A DNA stretch of 64,000 bases from G020354785 sp964521285 (GCA_964521285.1 CAZFQS010000009.1:1-64000); one strand, 5' to 3'; positions 8,873 to 19,475 are shown, counted from the first letter of the stretch. Notes: a model not told the origin generated them from the letters alone. A program made the numbers and translations.

Positions 8873-11800
8873 ATGTTATACAAGAAAGATAACAAAATCA
8901 AAAGTACCTTTACAAAAGTCGCTATTGGTCTTGCTTCACCAGAAGAAATACTGGAAAGATCCAGCGGAGAGGTACTAAAACCTGAAACAATAAATTACCG
9001 CACATATAAACCTGAAAGAGACGGACTGTTTTGTGAGCGTATTTTCGGGCCTGTAAAGGACTATGAATGTCACTGTGGAAAATATAAGAGGATTCGCTAT
9101 AAAGGTATTGTATGCGATAGATGTGGTGTGGAGGTTACAGATAAAAAAGTAAGGCGTGAGAGGATGGGTCATATTTCACTGGTTGTGCCGGTAGCACATA
9201 TATGGTATTTTAAATCAATGCCAAATAAAATAGGATATTTGCTGGGATTACCTTCAAAAAAGCTTGAAAGTATTATTTATTATGAAAAATTTGTTGTCAT
9301 TAATCCTGGTGTTAAATCCGCTGATGGTGTAAAATATCTTGATTTTCTTACTGAGGAGGAACATATTGAGATTTTAGAATCATTGCCAAAAGAAAACCAA
9401 CTTCTGGATGATAAGGATCCTGATAAGTTCATTGCTGACATGGGCGCTGAAGCTTTGCACAAATTACTGGAAAGACTTGATTTGGATGATTTATCATATT
9501 CACTCAGACACAAGGCCAGTATAGAAACTTCACAACAGCGTAAGAATGAGGCATTAAAACGGTTGCAGGTTGTGGAAGCTTTCAGGGCTTCCAAGGGAGT
9601 AAACCGCCCTGAATGGATGATTGTTAAGGTCGTGCCGGTTATACCTCCTGAATTAAGACCCCTTGTTCCTCTTGATGGAGGGAGATTTGCAACTTCAGAT
9701 CTAAATGATCTTTACAGAAGAGTTATTATTAGAAATAACAGATTAAAAAGACTAATTGAAATTAAGGCCCCTGAAGTTATTTTACGTAATGAGAAACGTA
9801 TGCTTCAGGAAGCTGTTGATTCACTTTTTGATAATTCAAGAAAGTCGAATGCTGTTAAGACAGATGCAAACAGACCATTAAAATCACTTAGCGATAGTCT
9901 TAAAGGAAAACAGGGTCGCTTTCGTCAGAACCTTCTTGGAAAAAGGGTCGATTATTCTGCACGATCTGTAATTGTTGTCGGACCTGAACTTCAGCTACAT
10001 GAATGTGGTCTGCCAAAAGAAATGGCTGCAGAATTATTTAAGCCTTTTATCATACGGAAACTTATTGAAAGAGGAATAGTAAAAACAGTTAAATCTGCAA
10101 AAAAAATAGTTGACAGGAAGGATCCCGTTGTCTGGGATATCCTTGAGAATGTTTTAAAAGGCCATCCGATATTACTTAACAGGGCTCCTACATTGCACCG
10201 GCTGGGTATTCAGGCTTTTCAGCCTAAATTGATTGAAGGCAAGGCAATTCAGCTGCACCCTCTCGTATGTACAGCGTTTAATGCTGATTTTGATGGTGAT
10301 CAGATGGCAGTTCATTTACCTCTTGGAAATACAGCAATCCTGGAAGCCCAGATACTCATGCTGGCTTCACACAATATCCTTAATCCTGCTAATGGTGCTC
10401 CAATCTGTGTACCTTCGCAGGATATGGTTCTTGGCCTTTACTACATGACCAAAGCACTTAAAGGCACACCTGAAAATCCAGTTAAAGGAGAAGGGCAAGT
10501 GTTTTATTCACCTGAAGAAGTTATTATTGCCTATAATGAGGGTAAACTGGGTATACATACTATAATCAATGTTAAAGTCGACGACCTTGTTAGCGGGAAG
10601 ATAGGGAAAAAAATGGTTGAAACCACTGTTGGAAGGGTTTTATTTAACGAGGTTGTGCCGAAAGAAGTAGGATTTATTAATGAACTATTAACAAAGAAGT
10701 CACTTAGAGATATTATCAGTAATGTACTGAAAAAAACCGGAACGGCAATTACTGCACAATTTCTTGATGACATAAAAAATCTTGGCTATCAGATGGCATT
10801 TAAGGGAGGACTTTCATTTAATCTGGATGATGTAATAGTGCCCGAACATAAGCAAGGTTTGGTGGATGAAGGTTATGAGCAGGTTGATGAGGTATTAAAT
10901 AATTACAGCATGGGATTCATTACCAATAATGAAAGATATAATCAGATTATTGATATCTGGACCCATATAAATGCTAAGCTCACTCAATCATTGATGAAGG
11001 ATTTATCATCAAGTAAATATGGATTTAACCCTGTATATATGATGCTTGATTCGGGTGCCAGGGGATCGAAGGAACAAATCAGACAGTTATCAGGCATGAG
11101 AGGATTAATGGCAAAACCCCAGAAATCAGGTTCAACGGGTTCTGAAATAATTGAGAACCCTATATTGTCTAACTTTAAAGAAGGATTATCAGTACTTGAA
11201 TATTTCATTTCAACACACGGTGCCAGAAAAGGGCTCGCTGATACAGCTCTTAAAACTGCAGATGCCGGATATCTTACCCGGAGATTAGTAGATGTTTCAC
11301 AGGATGTAATAATTACTGAGGAAGATTGCGGCACATTGAGAGGACTGGCGGCAACGGCCATAAAAAATCAGGAAGAACTTGTAGAATCTCTCTTTGAGAG
11401 AATTCTTGGCCGTACAGCCGTTCATGATGTCTATCATCCTTTGACAGGTGAGTTTATAATATCATCAGGCGAGGAGATTACAGAAGACATATGCAGGATT
11501 ATTGAAGATTCTCCCATTGAACAAATAGAAATAAGATCAGTCCTTACCTGTGAATCGAAGAAAGGCGTTTGCGCTAAATGCTATGGAAGAAATTTAGCTA
11601 CCGGAAGAATGGTACAGATAGGAGAAGCCGTTGGTGTTATTGCCGCACAATCGATTGGTGAACCTGGTACACAGTTAACGCTCAGGACCTTCCATGTTGG
11701 AGGTACAGCTTCAAATATAACAACTGAATCCAATGTCATTGCAAAGTATAATGGAATTATCGAAGTTGACGAACTTAGAACTGTTGAAAGTAAAGATGGA

Positions 11801-13171
11801 GAAGGTAAAAAGATCGATATTGTAATAGGCAGATTAGCTGAACTCAGAATTATTGATAAAAAAACCAATATTGCTCTCACAACCCATAATATACCTTACG
11901 GCGCCAAATTATATATAAAAAATGGTGCTGAGGTAAAAAAAGGAGACGTAATTTGTGAATGGGATCCTTATAATGCAGTAATAATTTCAGAATCAAACGG
12001 AAAAATATCATTTGAACATGTAATTGACAGTATTACTTATAAAGAAGAATCTGACGAACAGACAGGCTATAGAGAGAAAGTAATAATTGAAACCCGTGAT
12101 AAATCAAAAAATCCCAGTATAAGGATTTTAAATGATAAAAATGAGGCTGCTAAAATATATAATCTTCCTGTAAGCTCTCATATTACAGTAAATGAGGGTG
12201 ATAAGGTAAATGCAGGAGATATTCTGGTCAAGATACCGAGAGCGGTTGGAAAATCGGGAGATATTACAGGAGGACTTCCTAGGGTAACTGAATTATTTGA
12301 AGCACGTAATCCATCAAATCCGGCAGTTGTATCTGAAATCGACGGGGAAGTTACTTTTGGAAAAGTTAAAAGAGGAAACAGAGAGATAATCATAACGTCG
12401 AAAACGGAACAAGTTAAAAAATATCTTGTTCCTTTATCCAAACAAATACTGGTTCAGGAAAATGATTATGTCAGGGCCGGGATACCTTTATCAGACGGAG
12501 CTATAACACCTGCTGATATTTTAGCAATAAAAGGACCCACCAAGGTTCAGGAATACATTGTTAATGAGGTGCAGGAGGTATACAGACTCCAGGGAGTAAA
12601 AATAAATGACAAACATTTTGAAGTAATAGTGCGTCAAATGATGCGTAAAGTTGAAATTATTGATCCGGGTGATACCAAGTTCCTTGAAAAACAGGTGGTC
12701 GATAAATGGGAGTTTATGGATGAAAATGACTGGATCTATGGTAAAAAAGTCATCGAAGATTCCGGAGATTCACAGACTTTGAAACCCGGTCAGATCATAA
12801 CAGCCAGAAAATTGCGTGACGAGAACTCAGTCCTGAAACGTAAAGATTTGAAACCCGTACAAGCCAGGGATGCCATTCCTGCTACGTCAAGCCAGATTTT
12901 ACAGGGTATTACAAAAGCAGCTTTGCAAACCCAGAGTTTTATGTCGGCAGCTTCATTCCAGGAAACTACGAAAGTATTAAATGAAGCAGCTATATTTGGT
13001 AAAGTTGATAATCTTACAGGTCTTAAAGAAAATGTAATCGTAGGCCATCTTATTCCGGCAGGTACAGGTCACAGGAGATTTGATGATTTAATAGTGGGTT
13101 CTAATGAAGAATACGAGCTGCTAACACGGGAAATAATACAAGATGAACAAGCTTTAAGTGAACCAAAATAA
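8873..13171 (+). CDS. rpoC: DNA-directed RNA polymerase subunit beta'
   Basis: Catalytic subunit, 1432 residues. The N-terminal zinc site shows CHCGKYKRIRYKGIVC and DRCG. The active-site NADFDGDQMAVH has Mg-binding Asp at 472, 474 and 476. The second zinc site (CESKKGVCAKCYG) and the bridge and trigger regions (AAQSIGEPGTQLTLRTFH) are present. The DUF3467 gene begins 9 bases after its stop. Confidence 0.99.
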   Translation: MLYKKDNKIKSTFTKVAIGLASPEEILERSSGEVLKPETINYRTYKPERDGLFCERIFGPVKDYECHCGKYKRIRYKGIVCDRCGVEVTDKKVRRERMGHISLVVPVAHIWYFKSMPNKIGYLLGLPSKKLESIIYYEKFVVINPGVKSADGVKYLDFLTEEEHIEILESLPKENQLLDDKDPDKFIADMGAEALHKLLERLDLDDLSYSLRHKASIETSQQRKNEALKRLQVVEAFRASKGVNRPEWMIVKVVPVIPPELRPLVPLDGGRFATSDLNDLYRRVIIRNNRLKRLIEIKAPEVILRNEKRMLQEAVDSLFDNSRKSNAVKTDANRPLKSLSDSLKGKQGRFRQNLLGKRVDYSARSVIVVGPELQLHECGLPKEMAAELFKPFIIRKLIERGIVKTVKSAKKIVDRKDPVVWDILENVLKGHPILLNRAPTLHRLGIQAFQPKLIEGKAIQLHPLVCTAFNADFDGDQMAVHLPLGNTAILEAQILMLASHNILNPANGAPICVPSQDMVLGLYYMTKALKGTPENPVKGEGQVFYSPEEVIIAYNEGKLGIHTIINVKVDDLVSGKIGKKMVETTVGRVLFNEVVPKEVGFINELLTKKSLRDIISNVLKKTGTAITAQFLDDIKNLGYQMAFKGGLSFNLDDVIVPEHKQGLVDEGYEQVDEVLNNYSMGFITNNERYNQIIDIWTHINAKLTQSLMKDLSSSKYGFNPVYMMLDSGARGSKEQIRQLSGMRGLMAKPQKSGSTGSEIIENPILSNFKEGLSVLEYFISTHGARKGLADTALKTADAGYLTRRLVDVSQDVIITEEDCGTLRGLAATAIKNQEELVESLFERILGRTAVHDVYHPLTGEFIISSGEEITEDICRIIEDSPIEQIEIRSVLTCESKKGVCAKCYGRNLATGRMVQIGEAVGVIAAQSIGEPGTQLTLRTFHVGGTASNITTESNVIAKYNGIIEVDELRTVESKDGEGKKIDIVIGRLAELRIIDKKTNIALTTHNIPYGAKLYIKNGAEVKKGDVICEWDPYNAVIISESNGKISFEHVIDSITYKEESDEQTGYREKVIIETRDKSKNPSIRILNDKNEAAKIYNLPVSSHITVNEGDKVNAGDILVKIPRAVGKSGDITGGLPRVTELFEARNPSNPAVVSEIDGEVTFGKVKRGNREIIITSKTEQVKKYLVPLSKQILVQENDYVRAGIPLSDGAITPADILAIKGPTKVQEYIVNEVQEVYRLQGVKINDKHFEVIVRQMMRKVEIIDPGDTKFLEKQVVDKWEFMDENDWIYGKKVIEDSGDSQTLKPGQIITARKLRDENSVLKRKDLKPVQARDAIPATSSQILQGITKAALQTQSFMSAASFQETTKVLNEAAIFGKVDNLTGLKENVIVGHLIPAGTGHRRFDDLIVGSNEEYELLTREIIQDEQALSEPK

Positions 13172-13179
13172 ATTAAGAT

Positions 13180-13500
13180 ATGGAAGAAAAACAGAAGAAG
13201 AATCAAATAAATATTGAACTTAAAGAAGATGTAGCACAGGGCATCTATTCAAATCTTGCCATCATTACTCATTCCACATCTGAATTTGTTCTTGATTTTG
13301 TCAGAGTTATGCCCGGAATACCCAAAGCTGAGGTTAAGTCAAGAATAATTTTGACACCTGAACATGCTAAAAGATTATTGCTGGCTTTAAAGGATAATAT
13401 TGCAAAATATGAATCAGTAAATGGCCAGATTAAAAACGTTGATGTTCACAGTGGCCCCGTTATACCGATGAATTTTGGGGGCCCAACTGCCCAGGCTTAA
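13180..13500 (+). CDS. DUF3467 family protein
   Basis: A 106-residue soluble protein matching the DUF3467 family, which in Bacteroidota usually follows rpoC. Recognisable parts are the central YSNLAIITHSTSEFVLDFV and the segment RIILTPEHAKRLLLALKDN. It has no signal peptide or membrane helix. Its function is unknown. The 9-base gap to rpoC makes co-transcription likely and suggests, without proof, a role tied to RNA polymerase. Confidence 0.9.
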   Translation: MEEKQKKNQINIELKEDVAQGIYSNLAIITHSTSEFVLDFVRVMPGIPKAEVKSRIILTPEHAKRLLLALKDNIAKYESVNGQIKNVDVHSGPVIPMNFGGPTAQA

Positions 13501-13556
13501 TTGAAACCTCAATTTTAACAAGGCTTTTTTAAAATCTTTCTAAAATATTTTTTTTC

Positions 13557-13586
13557 TTGAAGTTTCTTCAATTTATTTTATATTTG
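13557..13586 (+). promoter_or_regulatory. Bacteroidota-type promoter upstream of etfB
   Basis: TTG at 13557-13559 and TATATTTG at 13579-13586 are separated by exactly 19 bases, a full match to the Bacteroidota TTG/TAnnTTTG consensus. Transcription would start near 13593, about 60 bases before etfB. It separates the rpoC unit from the beta-oxidation unit. Confidence 0.75.
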
Positions 13587-13655
13587 TCCCTTTGATTTTT
13601 AATGGGATAGCAAATATTCTGTTGTAAAATAGCAGGTTAATTAAATATTTAATAA

Positions 13656-14405
13656 ATGCGAATACTGATATGCTTAAGTAATGTTCCGGACACTACTACA
13701 AAAGTAAAGTTTAAAGATAACAATACGGTTTTAGATAAAACAGGAATACAATGGATTATAAATCCATGGGATGAACTGGCGTTAACCAGAGCATTGGAAC
13801 TTAAAGAAAGTCCGAATTCAGCTGTAGAAAAAGTGACTGTTATTACTGTAGGATTACAGGATGCAGAAGCTACAATAAGAAAAGCTCTGGCAATAGGTGC
13901 CGATGATGCTATTAGAATTAATGCAGAGCCTGTTGATGCTTATTTTGTTGCGATGCAAATAGCAGAAGTGGTCAAAATAGACATGTATGATATTATTTTA
14001 TGTGGAATTGAATCCAGCGATTATAATGGATCAATGGTAGGGGGCATGCTCGCAGAATTTTTAAATATTCCTTCTGTCTCTGCCGTATCGGCTTTAAATA
14101 TCAAGGGGGAAGATATCACCCTGGATAGAGAAATTGACGGAGGTAAGGAGATAATATCAATATCCTCACCTTTTGTTGCTATTGTTCAAAAAGGTATTTC
14201 AATTGAACCTCGCATAGCTTCAATGAGAGGTATAATAATGGCAAAGAAGAAGCCATTAAGCATAGTTCAACCTATTGAAGCAGAAGCAATAACAGAGAAT
14301 ATTGAATTTGAATTACCTGAGCCAAAAGCTGCCTGCAAAATGATTTCGCCGGATAATGTCAAAGAGCTGATTGAATTATTGAAGAATGAGGCAAAAGTGA
14401 TTTAA
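13656..14405 (+). CDS. etfB: Electron transfer flavoprotein subunit beta
   Basis: EtfB, 249 residues, pairs with EtfA to carry electrons from acyl-CoA dehydrogenases. Visible are ICLSNVPDTTTKVKF at the N-terminus, DEIDGGKE-like LDREIDGGKEIIS, and the C-terminal MRGIIMAKKKP segment typical of EtfB. The AMP-binding motif region (TVGLQDAEATIRKALAIGAD) is intact. etfA follows after 43 bases. Nothing decides whether it is a classical or a bifurcating Etf. The neighbouring menaquinone-oxidoreductase genes favour the classical role. Confidence 0.95.
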   Translation: MRILICLSNVPDTTTKVKFKDNNTVLDKTGIQWIINPWDELALTRALELKESPNSAVEKVTVITVGLQDAEATIRKALAIGADDAIRINAEPVDAYFVAMQIAEVVKIDMYDIILCGIESSDYNGSMVGGMLAEFLNIPSVSAVSALNIKGEDITLDREIDGGKEIISISSPFVAIVQKGISIEPRIASMRGIIMAKKKPLSIVQPIEAEAITENIEFELPEPKAACKMISPDNVKELIELLKNEAKVI

Positions 14406-14448
14406 TAAACCAAAATTAATAGACTATTTATAATATAATCTTCTCAAT

Positions 14449-15417
14449 ATGTCAGTACTAGTTTATACAGAGAATTGGGATGGCCGGTTTAAAAAGCTTG
14501 CTTTTGAACTGGTTTCATACGCCGGTAAATTGGCGCAGATGCTTAATACATCAATAACAGCAATATCAATAGGCAATGTTGATAATAGTGAATTAAGCAA
14601 ACTGGGTCATTATGGGGCCGAGAAAATATTAACAGTTAAAGGTGATAATTTTAATATTCTTGACAATGGACTCTTTACAACAGTTATTAGTCAGGCTGCA
14701 GAAAAAGAAAAATCTGAAGTAATAATATTATCACATAATAATACGGGAAAAGCAATTGCACCGAGGTTATCTGCAAAGCTTAAAAGCGGAATTGTTTCAA
14801 GTGTTATAAGTGTACCTGTTTCTCTTAAGCCTTTTACAGTCATTAAAAAAGTATATTCCGGCAAAGCTTTTTCAAAAGTAATAGTTAAAACAGAAAGAAA
14901 AATATTAACCCTTGCCCAAAATTCTTATGGACTGACAGAAGTTGACAAACAAGCGGGTATAGAGGAATTTACACCTGATATGAGTAAGGATTTACCGGGA
15001 TTAAAAGTTATAAATACTAAAAAGCAAAAAGGTAAAATTATTTTAACTGATGCCGAAATTGTAGTCTCGGGAGGCAGAGGAATGAAATCACCTGATAACT
15101 GGGGCCCAATTGAAGAATTGGCAGAATTATTAGGTGCGGCCACTGCATGTTCAAGGCCTGTATCTGACGAAGGCTGGAGACCGCATGAAGAGCATACAGG
15201 ACAAACAGGTAAAATAATAGCTCCCAATCTATATATTGCTGTAGGAATTTCTGGCGCTATCCAGCATTTAGCAGGTATTAGTTCATCAAAAAATATTGTT
15301 GCTATTAATACGGATAAGGAAGCCCCCATATTTGAAGTGGCTGATTATGGAATTGTAGGTGATGCTTTTAAGGTTCTTCCTGAACTTATAAAAGCTATTA
15401 AAGAAGTCAAGTCATAA
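14449..15417 (+). CDS. etfA: Electron transfer flavoprotein subunit alpha
   Basis: EtfA, 322 residues. The C-terminal FAD domain has SGGRGMKSPDNWGPIEELA, then CSRPVSDEGWRP, TGKIIAPNLYIAVGISGA, and the closing DYGIVGDAFKVLPEL. The N-terminal domain is typical. Downstream lie the two subunits of a membrane oxidoreductase that would reoxidise the reduced flavoprotein. Confidence 0.95.
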   Translation: MSVLVYTENWDGRFKKLAFELVSYAGKLAQMLNTSITAISIGNVDNSELSKLGHYGAEKILTVKGDNFNILDNGLFTTVISQAAEKEKSEVIILSHNNTGKAIAPRLSAKLKSGIVSSVISVPVSLKPFTVIKKVYSGKAFSKVIVKTERKILTLAQNSYGLTEVDKQAGIEEFTPDMSKDLPGLKVINTKKQKGKIILTDAEIVVSGGRGMKSPDNWGPIEELAELLGAATACSRPVSDEGWRPHEEHTGQTGKIIAPNLYIAVGISGAIQHLAGISSSKNIVAINTDKEAPIFEVADYGIVGDAFKVLPELIKAIKEVKS

Positions 15418-15485
15418 ATCATCAATAATTACAATCTGAATTATAAAGTTCAAATATCAAGCTTAATAGTTAAAGGTCTCTGGTA

Positions 15486-16787
15486 ATGGTTAAGCAAGTA
15501 ATCTTCCTGTTAATATTATTATCTGCGAGTTATTTATTTTATCGTAATGTAAAGATTATTGCCCGTAATATAAAGCTTGGGAAAAACCTGAAAATTAATG
15601 ATAACCGGGGCAAAAGATGGATTACGATGCTAAAGGTTGCAATCGGACAGTCGAAAATGGTAGTACGTCCTGTATCAGCAGTAATGCATATTTTAGTATA
15701 TGTGGGATTTATAATTATAAATATTGAAATGCTGGAGATACTTTTTGATGGTATTTTTGGAACACATAGATTATTTGCATTTTTCGGTAACATCTATAAT
15801 ATTCTGATATCAGTATTTGAATTCCTGGCAGTCGGAGTAATACTTGCATGTATAATTTTTCTTATTCGCAGAAATGTTATAAGATTAAAGCGTTTCTGGA
15901 ACAGGGAAATGACATTATGGCCCAGAACAGATGCAAATATTATTCTTATCACCGAAATTTTGCTGATGAGTGCAATTTTACTAATGAATGCCTCAGATAC
16001 CGTTCTGCAGACACGTTCTGTTCCTCATTACATTAGTGTTGGTAGTTTCCCTGTCAGTTCAGTTTTAAAACCTTTATTAGCAGATTTATCAGCCGGCAAT
16101 TTAGTATTTATTGAAAGGTTCAGCTGGTGGTTTCATATAGTTGGAGTATTAGCATTCTTGAACTATATACCATATTCAAAACATTTTCATGTATTTCTTG
16201 CTTTTCCGAATGTATATTATTCCAAACTGAAACCTAAAGGAGAATTATCAAATATGCCTTCGATAACCAGGGAGGTAAAATTATTGCTTAGCGGCGATAC
16301 TAATGTCGCTGCCGAAGAGGAGACCATAGAGGAAGGTTCGTTCGGAGCTAAAGATGTTAAAGATCTTTCATGGAAGAATTTAATGGATGCCTATACATGT
16401 ACAGAGTGCGGAAGATGCACATCCAGTTGTCCCGCAAGTATAACAGGTAAAAAATTATCCCCAAGAAAAATAATAATGGATACCCGCGATCGTCTTGAGA
16501 TAGTTGGTAAGAACATTGATAAAAATGGTAAAGAATATGATGACGGGCAATCTTTGTTTAACTATATATCACATGAAGAATTATGGGCTTGCACAACATG
16601 TAATGCATGCACACAGGATTGTCCTGTTAATATTGATCATGTTTCGATAATAGTTGAATTGAGGCGGTACCTGGTAATGGAAGAAGCTGCAGCACCAGGT
16701 GAACTAAATTCCATATTTACGAATATTGAGAATAATGGTGCTCCCTGGCAGTTTTCACCTGAAGACAGGTTGAAGTGGACTGAATAG
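15486..16787 (+). CDS. Membrane iron-sulfur subunit of an EtfAB:menaquinone oxidoreductase (EMO-type, HdrC-like)
   Basis: A 433-residue protein. The first 250 residues form about six membrane helices resembling the nitrate-reductase gamma haem-b fold. Two ferredoxin-type clusters follow: Cys305, 308, 311, 315 (CTECGRCTSSC) and Cys369, 372, 375, 379 (CTTCNACTQDC). With the next gene it reproduces, on two chains, the single-chain EMO proteins that pass electrons from EtfAB to menaquinone. It lies directly after etfBA. The role is inferred from domain order and context. Confidence 0.82.
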   Translation: MVKQVIFLLILLSASYLFYRNVKIIARNIKLGKNLKINDNRGKRWITMLKVAIGQSKMVVRPVSAVMHILVYVGFIIINIEMLEILFDGIFGTHRLFAFFGNIYNILISVFEFLAVGVILACIIFLIRRNVIRLKRFWNREMTLWPRTDANIILITEILLMSAILLMNASDTVLQTRSVPHYISVGSFPVSSVLKPLLADLSAGNLVFIERFSWWFHIVGVLAFLNYIPYSKHFHVFLAFPNVYYSKLKPKGELSNMPSITREVKLLLSGDTNVAAEEETIEEGSFGAKDVKDLSWKNLMDAYTCTECGRCTSSCPASITGKKLSPRKIIMDTRDRLEIVGKNIDKNGKEYDDGQSLFNYISHEELWACTTCNACTQDCPVNIDHVSIIVELRRYLVMEEAAAPGELNSIFTNIENNGAPWQFSPEDRLKWTE

Positions 16788-16840
16788 GGACTCAAAAAAT
16801 GCAATATAGTTATCACTTGTTTAAATTATTTTTAATATAG

Positions 16841-17644
16841 ATGCTTATGGCCGGCAAAGAAAAAATTGAAGTACCTGTGATGGCTGACTTATATGCCAAA
16901 GGCGAAAAACCTGAATATTTATTTTGGGTAGGTTGTGCCGGTGCTTTTGATGACAGATATAAGAAAGTTGCCAGGGCATTTGCCAAAATTCTCAATCACC
17001 TGAAAATAAAGTATGCTGTATTAGGTACTGAGGAAACATGCACTGGCGATCCGGCAAGGAGAGCAGGTAACGAGATGGTTTTCCAGATGCAGGCTCTAAC
17101 GGTTATTGAAATATTAAATGGCTATGATGCAAAGAATATCATAACTATTTGTCCCCACTGTTATAATGTTTTTAAAAATGAATATCCTGAACTGGGAGGT
17201 ATCTATAAAGTTATAAACTACACTAAGTTTTTAAAGGAACAAATAGATTCAGGAAATCTTAAAATAGAATCAAGCGTATTTAAAGAAAAAACAATTACAT
17301 ATCATGATCCTTGTTATTTAGGCAGATGTAATGGTATATATGATGCTCCGCGTGAGGTGCTGAATGTTATCCCCTCAGTGAAAGCAGAAATGAAAAGAAA
17401 TAGAAGTCTTGCTTTGTGTTGCGGTGCAGGGGGAGGACAAATGTTTAAAGAAGCTGAAAAAGGTGATAAAGAAATTTTTATTGAGAGAATTGAAGATGTA
17501 CTGGAAACCGGGGCTAATATTGTAGCCACAGCCTGCCCCTTTTGTATGACAATGCTTACGGATGGTATAAAATATAAAAACAGGGAGGATGAGATAAAAA
17601 ATTATGATATAGCTGAACTTATAGCTATCTCATTAAATATCTAA
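16841..17644 (+). CDS. CCG-domain Fe-S protein, HdrB-like subunit of the EMO-type complex
   Basis: A soluble 267-residue protein with two cysteine-rich CCG domains. The first has ICPHCYNVF (Cys104, Cys107) and the second CCGAGGG (Cys193-Cys194) with ACPFCMTM. In heterodisulfide-reductase-like proteins these bind an unusual iron-sulfur cluster. The start could be the ATG at 16841 or 16847 (MAGKEK). It is 53 bases after the membrane subunit and 46 before the acyl-CoA dehydrogenase, so all five genes probably form one unit. Confidence 0.82.
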   Translation: MLMAGKEKIEVPVMADLYAKGEKPEYLFWVGCAGAFDDRYKKVARAFAKILNHLKIKYAVLGTEETCTGDPARRAGNEMVFQMQALTVIEILNGYDAKNIITICPHCYNVFKNEYPELGGIYKVINYTKFLKEQIDSGNLKIESSVFKEKTITYHDPCYLGRCNGIYDAPREVLNVIPSVKAEMKRNRSLALCCGAGGGQMFKEAEKGDKEIFIERIEDVLETGANIVATACPFCMTMLTDGIKYKNREDEIKNYDIAELIAISLNI

Positions 17645-17690
17645 GTATGTTAAAAAGAACATAGTATATTAGTTATTAATTTATAATCAT

Positions 17691-19475
17691 ATGGAAAATA
17701 CGGCTAACTTAAAAAGTGGTGAATTCTTAGTTAAAGAAACAAATGCTAAAGATATATTTATTCCTGAAGAATTTGATGAGGAGCAGAAGATGATTGAAGA
17801 AACATGTTGTGATTTCCTTGAAACAGAAGTCTTCCCCAATCTCGATAGAATTGATAATCAGGAAGAAGGTCTTATGCCAGGCCTTTTAAAAAAGGCAGCA
17901 GAACTTGGATTGCTGGGTATTGCTGTTCCTGAAGAGTATGAAGGATTTGGCCAGTCATTTGTAACCCAAATGTTAGCATGCGAAGCTCTTGGAGCAGGTT
18001 TTTCATTTGCAGTAGCCTATTCTGCCCATACCGGTATTGGCACACTACCGATAATGTATTATGGTAATGAAGATCAGAGAAAGAGATATGTATCTAAATT
18101 AGCTACGGGCGAGTATCTTGGTTCTTACTGTTTAACTGAACCGGGAGCCGGTTCAGACGCCAATTCAGGAACTACAAATGCCGTATTATCTAAGGACGGG
18201 AAACACTATATTCTTAACGGACAGAAAATGTGGATAACAAATGCAGGTTTTTCAGATATATTAACCGTTTTTGCCAAAATAGATAATGATCGTGTATTAA
18301 GTGCATTTATTGTTGAAAGGGATTTTCCCGGAATTACTTTTAATCCTGAAGAAAAGAAGATGGGAATTAAGGGATCTTCAACAAGACAAATATTTTTTAA
18401 TGATTGCAAAGTCCCTGTTGAAAATCTATTAGGTAAAAGAGGTGAAGGTTATAGAATAGCACTAAGTATTTTGCATATGGGCAGAATAAAACTGGGTGCA
18501 AACGTGCTGGGTGCAGCAAAAAAAGCAATAAACGAATCAGTTGCCTATGCTAATGAACGGAAGCAGTTTGGCCAGTTAATCTCAAATTTTGGTGCAATAA
18601 AGCATAAACTGGCAGAACAGGTTATCAGAACATTTACCACTGAATCTGCAGTCTATAGAGTCAGTAATGATATTGATATGGCAATTGTTGACTGCACAAA
18701 GGCCGGAATGGATTATGGTAAGGCAACTATAGACGGGATAAGTCATTATGCTGTTGAAGCTGCAATTCTTAAGGTCTATGGTTCAGAAGCCCTTGATTAT
18801 GTTGTGGACGAGGCTGTTCAAATATTCGGTGGCATGGGTTATTCTTCAGAAACACTGGTTGAAAAAGGCTATCGCGATTCAAGAATTAACAGGATATTTG
18901 AAGGAACAAACGAAATAAACAGGATGCTTGTGGTGGATACAGCAATGAAAAGGGCAATGAAGGGGGATTTTGATTTGTTCGGCGAAGCACAAAAAGTTGT
19001 TGATAGTCTTACAGCCCTAAAAAGCAGTGATAAAAGAAGTGAAGAATATTTCGAAGAGAAGAAAGGATATATCAGTAACTTTAAGAAAGCAATACTGCTG
19101 GCTATAAACAAAGCATCTGAAAAATTTCAAAGGAAACTGGCTTATGAACAGGAAATTTTATTTAATATTTCTGACATGATAATGTCATTATATGTCTCGG
19201 AATCAACTTTATTGAGAATAGAGAAGCTTGCAGGCATAAAGGGTGCAGGTGCTGTAGAAATTTATAAGGATATACTGAATGTAAATATTTATGATGCTGC
19301 AAGCAAAATAAAAAAATCAGGATTAGATGCAGTTAATTCATTTGCTGAAGGAGAAGAACTTGGTTCTATAACAAAAGGAATTAATATCTTCACAGAAGTG
19401 GCCGGGGCAAATGTTAAGGAAGCAAGAAGAAGAATAGCAGACAAACTGATTGAAGATAACAAGTATTCATTTTAA
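17691..19475 (+). CDS. Acyl-CoA dehydrogenase (long, VLCAD/ACAD9-like form)
   Basis: FAD enzyme of the first beta-oxidation step, 594 residues, about 200 longer than the short forms. The extra C-terminal helical domain resembles very-long-chain enzymes. Seen are LTEPGAGSDA, KMWITNAGFSD, AYANERKQFGQ, QIFGGMGYSSE and FEGTNEINR, with the likely catalytic base Glu404 in EGTNE. Its clustering with etfBA and the quinone oxidoreductase supports a complete electron route from acyl-CoA. Chain-length preference cannot be read from the sequence. Confidence 0.93.
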   Translation: MENTANLKSGEFLVKETNAKDIFIPEEFDEEQKMIEETCCDFLETEVFPNLDRIDNQEEGLMPGLLKKAAELGLLGIAVPEEYEGFGQSFVTQMLACEALGAGFSFAVAYSAHTGIGTLPIMYYGNEDQRKRYVSKLATGEYLGSYCLTEPGAGSDANSGTTNAVLSKDGKHYILNGQKMWITNAGFSDILTVFAKIDNDRVLSAFIVERDFPGITFNPEEKKMGIKGSSTRQIFFNDCKVPVENLLGKRGEGYRIALSILHMGRIKLGANVLGAAKKAINESVAYANERKQFGQLISNFGAIKHKLAEQVIRTFTTESAVYRVSNDIDMAIVDCTKAGMDYGKATIDGISHYAVEAAILKVYGSEALDYVVDEAVQIFGGMGYSSETLVEKGYRDSRINRIFEGTNEINRMLVVDTAMKRAMKGDFDLFGEAQKVVDSLTALKSSDKRSEEYFEEKKGYISNFKKAILLAINKASEKFQRKLAYEQEILFNISDMIMSLYVSESTLLRIEKLAGIKGAGAVEIYKDILNVNIYDAASKIKKSGLDAVNSFAEGEELGSITKGINIFTEVAGANVKEARRRIADKLIEDNKYSF

